A DNA stretch of 43,018 nt, from assembly GCA_002385805.1 (NCBI GenBank), contig DGEF01000079.1:1-43018 (forward strand), in the 5' to 3' direction. The stretch is from Peptococcaceae bacterium UBA3933. GTDB lineage: Bacteria; Bacillota; Peptococcia; Peptococcales; BICA1-8. The notes beneath the pieces are model-generated. The model ran no database searches, was not told the DNA's origin, and was given only the letters and a program-made list of their open reading frames with translations. This document shows, piece after piece, positions 25,130-33,936 of this stretch. The translations under genes were made by a program, and so were the position numbers. The stretch's first letter is position 1; the number at the start of each line of letters is the position of its first letter.

Positions 25130-26035
25130 TTGTTATTAAAAATACCGGCAACCAGTGCTAACTTAGGACCTGGTTTTGATTGTATAGGGATGGCTTTAAA
25201 CTTATATAATTATATCGACTTTGAAGTAATTGACGGTTATGGAAAACTGGAGATAGAAGTAAAAGGTGAAGGTGCAGATGAATTAAGCAAAGATAAGGAT
25301 AATCTTGTTTATCAGGCTTATGAAAGAGTCTTTTTAAAATTATCTCAACCAGTTCCTGGTATAAGACTAAAAATGGAAAATAGCATACCTTTAGCCAGGG
25401 GGCTGGGAAGTAGTTCAGCCGCTGTTGTAGGTGGGCTGGCAATTGCCAATAAGGTTCTGAATAATGCTTTATCTATTGACCAATTATTAGCGTTAGCAGT
25501 TGAATTGGAAGGACATCCTGATAATGTTGCCCCTGCCTTAATCGGCGGTATTGTCCTTTGCGGTAGTAATGGTCAAAAAATAATGTACGATAAAATCATT
25601 GCACCCAAAGGGCTGTATTGTTCAGTTTTAATACCTGATTATGAACTTTCTACTAAAAAAGCAAGAGATATTTTACCCCGGAATATTGCTTTAAAGGATG
25701 CAGTTTTTAATATAAGTAGGATGGGTTTCTTTGTACATGCCCTTCATACAGGTGATTTAGAAAAAATTAAATATGCCATGGAAGACAAACTGCATCAACC
25801 TTTTCGCAGTCAACTGATTCCAGGATTGACAGATGTTTTTGTAGAAACGAAAAAAATGGGGCTATTAGGTGCTGCAATTAGTGGAGCAGGACCTTCCATA
25901 ATTATTTTTCACAGGAAAGAACAAACTTCAATGTTAAAAAATATACTTAAAATCATGGATGTTCATAATATAAAAGCAAAAATATTAAATTTAGAACCTG
26001 TTGCAGAAGGAGTAAAGTTAATTGACAAATCATAG
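25130..26035 (+). CDS. thrB: Homoserine kinase
   Basis: GHMP kinase of 301 residues that phosphorylates homoserine. The N-terminus reads KIPATSANLGPGFDC and the ATP-binding loop is PLARGLGSSSAAVVGG near residue 85. The GAAISGAGPSIIIF motif closes the fold. The start is TTG 25130, with AAAGGA 11 bases before. Threonine synthase (thrC), usually between hom and thrB, is absent here and must be elsewhere. lysC follows in the same operon. Confidence 0.96.
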   Translation: MLLKIPATSANLGPGFDCIGMALNLYNYIDFEVIDGYGKLEIEVKGEGADELSKDKDNLVYQAYERVFLKLSQPVPGIRLKMENSIPLARGLGSSSAAVVGGLAIANKVLNNALSIDQLLALAVELEGHPDNVAPALIGGIVLCGSNGQKIMYDKIIAPKGLYCSVLIPDYELSTKKARDILPRNIALKDAVFNISRMGFFVHALHTGDLEKIKYAMEDKLHQPFRSQLIPGLTDVFVETKKMGLLGAAISGAGPSIIIFHRKEQTSMLKNILKIMDVHNIKAKILNLEPVAEGVKLIDKS

Positions 26036-26046
26036 GAGGTAAATGA

Positions 26047-27297
26047 ATGGCACTGATAATTCAAAAATATGGTGGAAGTTCCGTGGCCAACCCTGAACGG
26101 ATAAAAAGAGTTGCTCAAAATATAGCTAAAACACGTTCAGAGAGTAATCAAGTTGTAGTAGTTGTATCCGCAATAGGTGATACTACCGATGAGTTAATTA
26201 ATCTGGCAAAACAAATTAACCCTCGACCTTCCAATAGAGAAATGGATATGCTTTTAGCTACTGGGGAACAGGTTTCTATTGCCTTACTGGCTATGGCCCT
26301 GGAGGCTATCAATGTTCCGGTAATCTCCCTGACCGGACCCCAAGTAGGTATTATTACAAATCAAGTTCATACAAAAGCCAGGATTAAGGAAATAAAAACG
26401 GAAAGAATTAATAATGAACTAGACAAAAATAAGGTGGTAATTGTTGCCGGTTTTCAGGGTAAAACAGACGACAACGAGATAACTACTTTAGGTCGTGGGG
26501 GCTCAGATACAACAGCTGTAGCACTTGCTGCAGCATTAAAAGCAGATCTTTGTGAAATTTATACAGATGTGGAAGGGGTTTATACGGCTGATCCCCGGAT
26601 TATTAAAAATGCTCGAAAACTAAACCAAATATCTTATGATGAAATGCTGGAACTGGCTAGCTTAGGGGCACGAGTGCTCCATCCACGTTCAGTAGAATTA
26701 GCTAAACTATACCGTGTACCCCTTTGCGTTCGTTCTAGTTTTACTAATAAGGAGGGGACAATAGTAGTGGAAGAAAGATTTTTAGAAAAAGAAATGCTCG
26801 TAACCGGATTAGCCCATGATTTAAATGTTGCTAAAATAGGTTTATTTGATGTTCCTGACCGTCCAGGAATCGCTAGTAAGATTTTTAATGCTTTAGCCCA
26901 AGCCAATATTAATGTGGATATGATTATCCAAAGTGCTATGCGTCATAATAAAAATGATATTGCTTTTACTATTCCGAAAGATGATTTAGAAAACGCTTTA
27001 AACATTGCCCGCCAGGTTGGAAAAGAAATAGGGGTTTCTGAAATAGTTTATGCTGATGATATTGCGAAAATTTCCATTGTAGGTGCAGGAATGATCACTT
27101 CACCGGGAGTGGCTGCCAAAATGTTTACTACTTTGGCAGAAAACAATATAAACATAGAGATGATTAGTACTTCGGAAATCAAAGTATCCTGTATCATAAA
27201 AAGCAGTAGCGTAAACACTGCAATGGAAGTATTGCATAAAGCCTTTAATTTAGATGAAATATACAATAATAATGGTGTTAGAAATACGGCGGAATAA
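26047..27297 (+). CDS. lysC: Aspartate kinase
   Basis: Phosphorylates aspartate, the first step to lysine, threonine and methionine. It is 416 residues with the KYGGSSVA start, the TLGRGGSDTTAVALAAALKA catalytic block and two C-terminal ACT domains (about 265-335 and 345-410), as in class II kinases. AGGAGG precedes ATG 26047 by 7 bases. No lysine riboswitch is present upstream; the gene is read from the operon promoter. It ends just before the promoter of the tRNA. Confidence 0.96.
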   Translation: MALIIQKYGGSSVANPERIKRVAQNIAKTRSESNQVVVVVSAIGDTTDELINLAKQINPRPSNREMDMLLATGEQVSIALLAMALEAINVPVISLTGPQVGIITNQVHTKARIKEIKTERINNELDKNKVVIVAGFQGKTDDNEITTLGRGGSDTTAVALAAALKADLCEIYTDVEGVYTADPRIIKNARKLNQISYDEMLELASLGARVLHPRSVELAKLYRVPLCVRSSFTNKEGTIVVEERFLEKEMLVTGLAHDLNVAKIGLFDVPDRPGIASKIFNALAQANINVDMIIQSAMRHNKNDIAFTIPKDDLENALNIARQVGKEIGVSEIVYADDIAKISIVGAGMITSPGVAAKMFTTLAENNINIEMISTSEIKVSCIIKSSSVNTAMEVLHKAFNLDEIYNNNGVRNTAE

Positions 27298-27300
27298 TTC

Positions 27301-27329
27301 TTGACAAACTAATATAAACATGTTATGAT
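27301..27329 (+). promoter_or_regulatory. Promoter of tRNA-Pro
   Basis: TTGACA (27301-27306) and TATGAT (27324-27329) with 17-base spacing, ending 13 bases before the tRNA. It begins 3 bases after the lysC stop. Confidence 0.85.
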
Positions 27330-27342
27330 ATTTTTCGTCAGT

Positions 27343-27419
27343 CGGGGCGTAGCTCAGTTTGGTAGAGCGCTACCTTGGGGTGGTAGAGGCCGCACGTTCA
27401 AGTCGTGTCGCTCCGACCA
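27343..27419 (+). tRNA. tRNA-Pro (GGG)
   Basis: 77 bases that fold as a full cloverleaf. The acceptor CGGGGCG pairs with CGCTCCG (one G-T), the anticodon stem CTACC/GGTAG encloses TTGGGGT with anticodon GGG at 27377-27379, and the T loop is TTCAAGT. The discriminator base is A, and CCA (27417-27419) is encoded. It decodes CCC and CCT. Confidence 0.97.
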
Positions 27420-27450
27420 TTGATTTTATTATAAGTTAACACGAAAAATT

Positions 27451-27502
27451 AAACTGCTTTTTATTTAGTAGTTAATAACTAAATAAAAAGCGGTTTTTTG
27501 TT
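27451..27502 (+). terminator. Intrinsic terminator after tRNA-Pro
   Basis: A 19-base arm at 27451-27469 pairs with 27478-27496 (one G-T pair) around an 8-base loop, followed by TTT-G-TTTT. Confidence 0.9.
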
Positions 27503-27589
27503 TTTAATTAAAATTCATTATCCGTGATTTTGAGAAGAAAGAAGGCGGAGATCTACCTAAATTGATTAGTTGTTTTTTAAGGAAAAATT

Positions 27590-27619
27590 GCAGGAAAACA
27601 TTTTACATTTGTAGAAAAA
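27590..27619 (+). promoter_or_regulatory. Sigma-H-like promoter candidate
   Basis: GCAGGAAAA (27590-27598), 12 bases, then GTAGAAAAA (27611-27619), which has GAAA where sigma-H prefers GAAT. It lies about 40 bases before the ADP-ribosylglycohydrolase start. The rest of 27503-27659 holds nothing else recognisable. Confidence 0.4.
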
Positions 27620-27659
27620 GCTTATATAAGCCAAATTAATGTTTACAGGTGGTGAAAAG

Positions 27660-28460
27660 ATGCTGGGGGCAATAGTGGGGGATATTATTGGCTCTATTTA
27701 TGAATGGGATAATATAAAAACCAAGGATTTTGAATTGATAAACCCAAGAGCTTTTTTTACTGATGATACGGTGATGACTTGTGCTGTTGCTCAAGGTTTA
27801 TTTGAATCTAATTTAGATGATGAGGAAGATACAAAATCAATGATAATTAAACATATGGTACAAATCGGTAGACGATATCCTAACTGCGGGTATGGTGGTA
27901 TGTTTTATCAGTGGCTTTTTGGCGATAAGCAAGTACCATATAACAGTTTTGGTAATGGTTCAGCAATGCGTGTATCACCTGTAGCCTGGGTCAGTGATGA
28001 CTTTAATCTTGTCCTCCGCCTTGCCAGAAATACTGCGGAAGTAACCCATAACCATCCAGAGGGTATTAAAGGTGCCCAAGCAGTGGCGGCAGCAATTTTC
28101 TTAGCCAGAAAGGGAAAAAGTTTTAAGGATATAAAAAATTTTATTACAGAAAACTACTATTATCTAGATTTTACCTTAGATGAAATAAGGGATACATATA
28201 AATTTGACGTTACTTGTGCCGGTACTGTTCCGCCGGCAATTGTAGCTTTTTTGGAATCAAAGGATTTTGAGGATGCCATAAGAAATGCCATTTCCCTGGG
28301 AGGAGATAGTGATACTTTAGCGGCTATCACCGGAAGTATTGCGGAGGCTTACTATGGAGTGCCTGAATATCTGGAAAAAATGGCCATGTCTAAGCTAGAT
28401 GATCGGTTGAGAAATATAGTAAATAATAGAAAAATATATTATAAAGGAATGGATAGGTAA
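27660..28460 (+). CDS. ADP-ribosylglycohydrolase family protein
   Basis: 266 residues of the DraG/ARH family, which removes ADP-ribose from proteins or small molecules using two Mg2+ ions. Metal-binding motifs are seen at both ends: GDIIGSIYEW and FFTDDTVMT near the N-terminus, and GGDSDTLAAITGSIAEA near residue 222. The target is unknown; no nitrogenase or ADP-ribosyltransferase gene is nearby. ATG 27660 follows AGGTGGTG; the upstream ATG 27639 would contain that site. Overlaps the next gene by one base. Confidence 0.9.
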   Translation: MLGAIVGDIIGSIYEWDNIKTKDFELINPRAFFTDDTVMTCAVAQGLFESNLDDEEDTKSMIIKHMVQIGRRYPNCGYGGMFYQWLFGDKQVPYNSFGNGSAMRVSPVAWVSDDFNLVLRLARNTAEVTHNHPEGIKGAQAVAAAIFLARKGKSFKDIKNFITENYYYLDFTLDEIRDTYKFDVTCAGTVPPAIVAFLESKDFEDAIRNAISLGGDSDTLAAITGSIAEAYYGVPEYLEKMAMSKLDDRLRNIVNNRKIYYKGMDR

Positions 28461-29107
28461 TGATAGAGTACAAAACCTTAGCTAAAGCTGGAAGTGACGA
28501 AATAATAATCGAAAAATCAAGGTTTATCGGTTATTGTGCTCCCGTTTCTTCTGAAGAAGAGGCTTTGGAGTTTATCGAAAAAATAAAAAAGAAGCATTAT
28601 GACGCTACCCATAATGTTTTCGCTTATGTTGTGGGTTTAGATAATAATATTCAGAGATACAATGATGATGGGGAACCTTCAGGGACGGCAGGTGTGCCAA
28701 TATTGGAAGTGATTAAAAAGGAGGATCTGCGAAATGTTGTGATTGTAGTAACAAGGTATTTTGGCGGAATTAAACTGGGAACAGGAGGGTTAATTAGAGC
28801 TTATACTAAAGGAGCGAAAATTGCATTAGATGCGGGCATTATAATCAAAAAAAAGCTTCATAAAATTTTTGAGTTGGAGATAGCTTACACTTTATTAGGC
28901 AAAGTTGAAAACGAACTTAATCAACATGGGTATACCATTAAAGAAATTATTTATGATGAGTTGGTTCATATATTTATTTATGTACCGATAGATGAAGGTG
29001 AGAGATTTATTAAACACATCACTCAATGGACCAATGCCAGGTTTAAAATAGCAGAAAAAGACACTCAGTATTTAACTATAAAAAAAAGTAATCAATCATT
29101 TGATTAA
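28460..29107 (+). CDS. YigZ/IMPACT family protein
   Basis: 215 residues. The conserved UPF0029 N-terminal domain has KSRFIGYCAPV, HNVFAYVVG and the block DGEPSGTAGVPILEVI, then VTRYFGGIKLGTGGLIRAY. The C-terminal ferredoxin-like domain is the usual DUF1949. The family is linked to translation control by similarity to eukaryotic IMPACT; the bacterial role is uncertain. It starts at the last base of the preceding gene. Confidence 0.92.
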   Translation: MIEYKTLAKAGSDEIIIEKSRFIGYCAPVSSEEEALEFIEKIKKKHYDATHNVFAYVVGLDNNIQRYNDDGEPSGTAGVPILEVIKKEDLRNVVIVVTRYFGGIKLGTGGLIRAYTKGAKIALDAGIIIKKKLHKIFELEIAYTLLGKVENELNQHGYTIKEIIYDELVHIFIYVPIDEGERFIKHITQWTNARFKIAEKDTQYLTIKKSNQSFD

Positions 29108-29164
29108 AAAGCCCTTCCTTATAACAGCTGAAAAAGTCAAAGTCTATTTTTTTACCATAATGTA

Positions 29165-29173
29165 TGCTATAAT
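29165..29173 (+). promoter_or_regulatory. Extended -10 promoter of the hep-hem operon
   Basis: TGCTATAAT at 29165-29173 is a perfect extended -10 element (TGnTATAAT), which can work without a good -35. It is about 100 bases before the first gene of a nine-gene run. I see no riboswitch in the leader, only a small ATGGA/TCCAT stem. Confidence 0.6.
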
Positions 29174-29270
29174 TTATTTATACCTATGGAGTGAAATCCA
29201 TTTAATTAAGAATTTTTGTACACAAAGCAAAAAAATAGGGTTATTATTATGTTGTGAGGGGGTTGTTTTT

Positions 29271-30071
29271 ATGAAAGAAAAAAATTATGATCTGGAACTT
29301 TCTCTAATCCTGGCTCGTGTATATAAATCATTAAAAATAAAAAGCGGTCATATTTTAGATATCTTACACAAGGAGTTCACCCAGGATGATCTTTCTTTTT
29401 TCCCCCGGATAACCCTATTAGCTGCTCAAGGGCCTAAAGGTCTTACTAAAAAGGTCCGAACTTTAGCCGTTATCATTCAATTAATGTATTTATCTACAGA
29501 GATTCATGGTCAAGTACCGGAAAATAGAAAAAATAATAATTTTCTCCGGGACTTTCAGCTTCCAATATTAACTGGAGATTTTTTGTATAGTAAAGTTTCC
29601 CAAATTATTTGTATGGAAGATTGTTTTGAATTTATGGATGAATTAGTTGATTATTTTACCGAGTTAAATGAAAGCTGGATAAAATATTTGGAGCAAAAGA
29701 TTTCATTAGAGGAACTTTGTGAAATATGGTATGGCGGACTGGCTGCTAGGTGCATGGGAATGGCTGCAAATTCCAGTGGATTTAATAATTATAAGTTAAA
29801 AGTTTTCAGGGAGTTGGGCTTTGGTTTAGGTATATTATTTGGTGCCCAAAAATTTAAGTTATCTTATGAAGAAATAGAAAAATCCTGGCAAATAGTCACT
29901 AATGCCTTAAAGCAACTACCTCCTAATGAAGCAAAAGAAATATTGGTTAAGGAAGCAATAGGATATTATGTGAAAGTAGCTGACGCGAAATATTTAGAAA
30001 AGAAAGATTTAGAAAACTTAGTTCCCCAATTTGCCTTGTTTAACGAGATAATGCTCAGTCATGTTAATTAA
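29271..30071 (+). CDS. Degenerate prenyl diphosphate synthase subunit (HepS-like)
   Basis: 266 residues, mostly helical. The pattern TLAVIIQLMYLSTEIHGQV followed by PILTGDFLYSKVSQII lines up with polyprenyl synthases. However, the first DDxxD motif is replaced (STEIHGQV) and the second is missing, so it should not be catalytic by itself. In Bacillus, heptaprenyl diphosphate synthase needs a small non-catalytic HepS with catalytic HepT, and here an intact synthase gene follows after 22 bases. The subunit role is inferred. ATG 29271 follows GAGGGGG (29256-29262); the longer frame back to 29100 lacks a ribosome site and would contain the promoter. Confidence 0.7.
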   Translation: MKEKNYDLELSLILARVYKSLKIKSGHILDILHKEFTQDDLSFFPRITLLAAQGPKGLTKKVRTLAVIIQLMYLSTEIHGQVPENRKNNNFLRDFQLPILTGDFLYSKVSQIICMEDCFEFMDELVDYFTELNESWIKYLEQKISLEELCEIWYGGLAARCMGMAANSSGFNNYKLKVFRELGFGLGILFGAQKFKLSYEEIEKSWQIVTNALKQLPPNEAKEILVKEAIGYYVKVADAKYLEKKDLENLVPQFALFNEIMLSHVN

Positions 30072-30093
30072 TATATAGTAGGTGAAATTCTTA

Positions 30094-31071
30094 ATGAAAC
30101 AAGTTTTTCAACTAAATGAAATTAAACAGGAATTGGAAAAGGTAGAAATTTTTCTGAATAATTATATCAATTTCTCTCATCCCAGTATTAAAGAAAGCTC
30201 GCGACATATATTACAGGCTGGTGGCAAAAGAATCAGACCAGCTTTTGTCTTATTATCAGGAAGTTTCTTTAAAGATACTCCTAAAGATAAATTAATTTCT
30301 TTGGCAGCAGCAGTAGAATTGATTCATATGTCTTCACTGGTTCACGATGATGTTATTGATGAAGCTGATTTTCGACGTGGTAAACCGACTATTAGAGTAT
30401 TAAGGGGTAATAAATTTTCACTTCACGTAGGAGATTATTTATTAGGCCAGGCTTTAAAGCTAGTGGATCCTAAAAACAATAAAGAGATTACCAATATTTT
30501 ATCTAAAGTAAGTGTAGAAATGTGCCAAGGGGAAATCCAACAATTAGTTTCGGCTTATGACCCTAAGCAATCAGTAAAAAGCTATCTTTATCGGATAAAA
30601 CGTAAAACTGCACTTTTAATTGCCGCCAGCTGTCAAATCGGTGCAATTGCAGCTAATGCTACGCCAAAGCAAGTTTATGCTTTTTATAAATATGGGTATT
30701 ATTTAGGAATGGCTTTTCAAATAAAGGATGATGTGCTGGATTTTGAAGCTAATAGCAAAACCCTAGGAAAACCTGCCGGTAGCGATTTGGTTCAGGGCAT
30801 ACTTACTTTACCTGCAATTCTAACCCTGAAAAAAGAAGACTCTGATTCTAAACGTTTAGCAGAGTTAATAGTGAGTAAATTTGCCCAGGGAGAAAAGGAC
30901 TTAGAAGAGGCTCTGAAAATAATCAAAACCGGTGATGCTATAGAAAATTCACTTAACTATCTATCAAAATATGTGGATTTAGCAAAAAAACAAGTGGACT
31001 ATTTACCAAAATGTTCTTTTCAAAAAAGTCTCTTTAAAATTGCGGATTATATAAAAGAAAGGGAATATTAA
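30094..31071 (+). CDS. Polyprenyl diphosphate synthase, catalytic subunit (HepT-like)
   Basis: 325 residues of the trans-polyprenyl synthase family. Both aspartate-rich motifs are intact: HDDVIDEADFRRG (about residues 84-96) and FQIKDDVLDF (about 208-217). The N-terminal block GGKRIRPAFVLLSG is also present. It extends FPP with IPP, probably making the menaquinone side chain. Chain length cannot be read safely. ATG 30094 follows TAGGTG by 10 bases; GTG 30082 would overlap this site. Its stop is adjacent to the next start codon. Confidence 0.92.
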   Translation: MKQVFQLNEIKQELEKVEIFLNNYINFSHPSIKESSRHILQAGGKRIRPAFVLLSGSFFKDTPKDKLISLAAAVELIHMSSLVHDDVIDEADFRRGKPTIRVLRGNKFSLHVGDYLLGQALKLVDPKNNKEITNILSKVSVEMCQGEIQQLVSAYDPKQSVKSYLYRIKRKTALLIAASCQIGAIAANATPKQVYAFYKYGYYLGMAFQIKDDVLDFEANSKTLGKPAGSDLVQGILTLPAILTLKKEDSDSKRLAELIVSKFAQGEKDLEEALKIIKTGDAIENSLNYLSKYVDLAKKQVDYLPKCSFQKSLFKIADYIKEREY

Positions 31072-31707
31072 ATGAATTTTAGCTACCCTATTTCCCTAAA
31101 TGTAGCCAATAAAAAATGTACTGTTATCGGAGGCGGCATAATAGCGGAAAGAAAAGTTAAGACTTTACTGTCCTGTCAAGCGATTGTGGAAGTTATTAGT
31201 CCAGAGGTAACGGAGGAAATCAGTCTTCTTAGTTCGCAAGGAAAAATTACCTGGCGTAAAGCAACTTATGATTCCGAGTTTATTAAAAAAAGTTTTTTGG
31301 TAATTGCCGCTACCAATAACCGAAAAGTAAATAAATCTATAGCTAACGATTGTCATCAATATAATATCTTGGTTAATGTGGTGGACAGTCCGGAAGATAG
31401 TAATTTTATTGTTAATGCTTTCTTTCGACAAGGAGATTTAACCCTTAGTGTTTCGACTAACGGTAAAAGCCCTGCTTTAGCCAGAAAAATAAAGGATGAT
31501 TTAAAAAAAATATATGGACCGGAGTATGGAATTTTACTGGATATTTTAGGGGAAGTAAGGCTGTTAGCACCGAAAAAAATAAGTTCGCAAACAATGCGCA
31601 AAAATTTTTTTCAAGATATTATTGACAGTGATATATTAGAGATGATTCGGGCTGGGTATATCGATGAAGCCAGGGAAAGGGTGAAACAATGTTTATTATC
31701 TTATTAG
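31072..31707 (+). CDS. Precorrin-2 dehydrogenase (siroheme synthase N-domain type)
   Basis: 211 residues. NAD-dependent oxidation of precorrin-2 to sirohydrochlorin is expected. The Rossmann motif CTVIGGGIIAERKV is near the N-terminus, VNVVDSPEDSNFI around residue 100, and GDLTLSVSTNGKSPALARKIKDDL at about 122-145. It lacks the C-terminal methyltransferase of CysG, which is supplied by the cobA-hemD gene in the same operon. No separate ferrochelatase gene is visible. It begins directly at the stop of the prenyl synthase and overlaps hemA by 19 bases. Confidence 0.92.
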   Translation: MNFSYPISLNVANKKCTVIGGGIIAERKVKTLLSCQAIVEVISPEVTEEISLLSSQGKITWRKATYDSEFIKKSFLVIAATNNRKVNKSIANDCHQYNILVNVVDSPEDSNFIVNAFFRQGDLTLSVSTNGKSPALARKIKDDLKKIYGPEYGILLDILGEVRLLAPKKISSQTMRKNFFQDIIDSDILEMIRAGYIDEARERVKQCLLSY

Positions 31708-33002
31708 GATTGAACCATAAAACCGCTCCCGTAGAAATAAGAGAAAAATTGGCCATGTCTAAGCCTCAAATAAACAGTAATGCGGTAAAGCTGCAATCCT
31801 TACCGGGCGTAGAAGGAGTAGTCGTTCTTTCTACCTGTAATAGAACTGAATTTTATTTGGCTACAAAAGACCTGGAACAAGGTAAAAAATCTATTATCAA
31901 TTTTGTAACTGATTATAGTAATTGTAATCTAGAGATATTAGAAAAATATATTTACTTAAGAGAATGTCGTAATGCGGTTCACCATTTATTTAGAGTAGCT
32001 GCCGGCTTGGATTCCATGATTTTAGGAGAAAGCCAGATACTTGGGCAAGTTCAAGATGCTTATAATTATGCTTTAGAATATAATATTTCTAATAATGTTC
32101 TTAATACTTTATTTCAAAATGCCATATCTACAGGTAAAAGGGTGCGAACAGAAACATTAATTGATCGCAATCCGGTTTCCATAAGCTCTGCTGCTGTAGA
32201 GTTAGCTAAACAGATTTTTATTGAGTTGGAAAATCGAACGGTATTAATATTAGGGGCAGGAGAAACCAGCGAATTAACTGCCCGTCATTTAGTTGCCAAT
32301 GGAGTCTCTACCGTTATTGTGGCTAACCGTACTTTTGAAAGAGCCCTTTCTTTAGCTCAAGAATTCGGCGGTCAAGCCATCAAACTAGATGAATTTTACA
32401 ATTATATTAATAAAGCCGATATTGTAATTAGTTGTACGGCTGCTCCCAGATATATTATTGAAGCGGAAAACTTAAAACCATTCCTGGCGGAAAGAAAGGA
32501 TAAAGCCTTATTATTTATTGATATAGCGGTACCCCGTGATATTAACCCTGATGTAAGCGAAATACCGAATGTTTCTTTATATGATGTGGATGATTTACAA
32601 AACGTTGTAACTCAAAATATGGAGGAACGTAAAAAGGAAGCATTAAAAGCAGAAGTTATTGTTAAAGAGGAACTGGATAAATTTTTTAACTGGTTAGATA
32701 CTTTATTTGTAATTCCTACAATTACTGCCTTAAAAGAAAAAGGGAATTATATCAAAGAAAAGGAAGCAGAAAAAGCTATAAGAAAACTAGGTGCCATTTC
32801 CGAAAAAGAAAAAAGGGTAATTTATTCCTTGGCCAATTCTATTGTTAATCAATTGCTGCATACACCAATTGCTAATTTGAAAAAAAGTGCTCATGGTCAT
32901 AAAGGTAGTTTATATAAAGAAGCTTTGCAGGAATTATTTGAATTAGAAGTAGATGAGCAGAATGAACAAAAAGAGTTAAACAATAGGGAAGGAATGGTTT
33001 AG
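31689..33002 (+). CDS. hemA: Glutamyl-tRNA reductase
   Basis: First committed step of the C5 tetrapyrrole pathway, reducing Glu-tRNA to glutamate semialdehyde. It is 437 residues. The active-site cysteine is in VVLSTCNRTEFY (about residue 50), the GESQILGQVQDAY block follows, and the NADPH domain has LGAGETSELTARHL near residue 188. It overlaps the preceding gene and ends one base before hemC, so the three are tightly coupled. GAAAGGGTG is the ribosome site. Confidence 0.97.
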   Translation: MFIILLGLNHKTAPVEIREKLAMSKPQINSNAVKLQSLPGVEGVVVLSTCNRTEFYLATKDLEQGKKSIINFVTDYSNCNLEILEKYIYLRECRNAVHHLFRVAAGLDSMILGESQILGQVQDAYNYALEYNISNNVLNTLFQNAISTGKRVRTETLIDRNPVSISSAAVELAKQIFIELENRTVLILGAGETSELTARHLVANGVSTVIVANRTFERALSLAQEFGGQAIKLDEFYNYINKADIVISCTAAPRYIIEAENLKPFLAERKDKALLFIDIAVPRDINPDVSEIPNVSLYDVDDLQNVVTQNMEERKKEALKAEVIVKEELDKFFNWLDTLFVIPTITALKEKGNYIKEKEAEKAIRKLGAISEKEKRVIYSLANSIVNQLLHTPIANLKKSAHGHKGSLYKEALQELFELEVDEQNEQKELNNREGMV

Positions 33003-33932
33003 ATGTCTAAACGAACTATTAAAGTCGGTTCACGTCAAAGCCAGTTGGCCATGTGGCAAACCAAGTATGTTGTAAAAATTTTAGAGCAAAAATGCCCTGA
33101 ATATAATTTTGAGATAATTCCCATCAAAACTAAAGGTGATAAGATTTTAGATGTGGCCCTAGCCAAAATTGGCGATAAGGGCCTATTTACCAAGGAGTTA
33201 GAAGTTGCTATCTTGGAAAAGAAAATTGATTTTGCCGTCCATAGCATGAAAGACCTGCCTACAGTAATCCCCCAGGGTTTAATGATTGCTGCCATAACCA
33301 AAAGACATGATCCCCGGGATGTGCTTATTTCCAAAGACAAACTAACCTTTGATCGGCTTCCCTCAGGAGCTTTAGTAGGTACCAGTAGTTTAAGGCGTAA
33401 AGCTCAACTGTTAAATAAAAGACCTGACTTAAAATTAGTTGATATCAGAGGTAACATTAACACCCGGCTAAAAAAAATGGAAACGGAGAATTTGGATGCC
33501 ATCATCTTAGCTGCAGCCGGTGTGGAAAGGTTGGGATTGCAGGAGGTAATAACAGAAAAGTTAGATACTTCTATTTGTTTGCCGGCAGTAGGACAGGGTT
33601 GTATCGGTATAGAGGTTCGAGCCGGTGATGAAGAAATACAAAATATTGTGCGAATTGCCAACGACCCGGATACGGAATGGTGTGTTTTGGCAGAAAGAGC
33701 ATTGTTAAAAACACTGGAAGGCGGTTGTCAGATTCCTATTGGTGCTTTGGCTAAAATCCATGACTCTCAACTTACCTTAGAAGCTATAGTAGCCAGTTTA
33801 GACGGAAAAACCCTTTTGAGAGATAAAATTACGGGTAAGGTTCAGGAAGCGGAAATTTTAGGACAAAAACTTGCTCACCAATTAAAAGAACAAGGAGCAA
33901 CTAAAATACTAAATCAGATAAGGCAGGGATAG
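33003..33932 (+). CDS. hemC: Porphobilinogen deaminase (hydroxymethylbilane synthase)
   Basis: Joins four porphobilinogen units into hydroxymethylbilane. It is 309 residues with RQSQLAMWQT at the N-terminus, VHSMKDLPT, GTSSLRRKAQL, and the cofactor-binding C242 in EGGCQIPIGA. It starts directly at the hemA stop codon. All expected active-site motifs are intact. Confidence 0.97.
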   Translation: MSKRTIKVGSRQSQLAMWQTKYVVKILEQKCPEYNFEIIPIKTKGDKILDVALAKIGDKGLFTKELEVAILEKKIDFAVHSMKDLPTVIPQGLMIAAITKRHDPRDVLISKDKLTFDRLPSGALVGTSSLRRKAQLLNKRPDLKLVDIRGNINTRLKKMETENLDAIILAAAGVERLGLQEVITEKLDTSICLPAVGQGCIGIEVRAGDEEIQNIVRIANDPDTEWCVLAERALLKTLEGGCQIPIGALAKIHDSQLTLEAIVASLDGKTLLRDKITGKVQEAEILGQKLAHQLKEQGATKILNQIRQG

Positions 33933-33936
33933 ACAA

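Noticed and set aside
29100..29270. Upstream extension of the HepS-like gene
   Set aside because: The residues are unlike the family, no ribosome site is present, and the region contains an extended -10 promoter.
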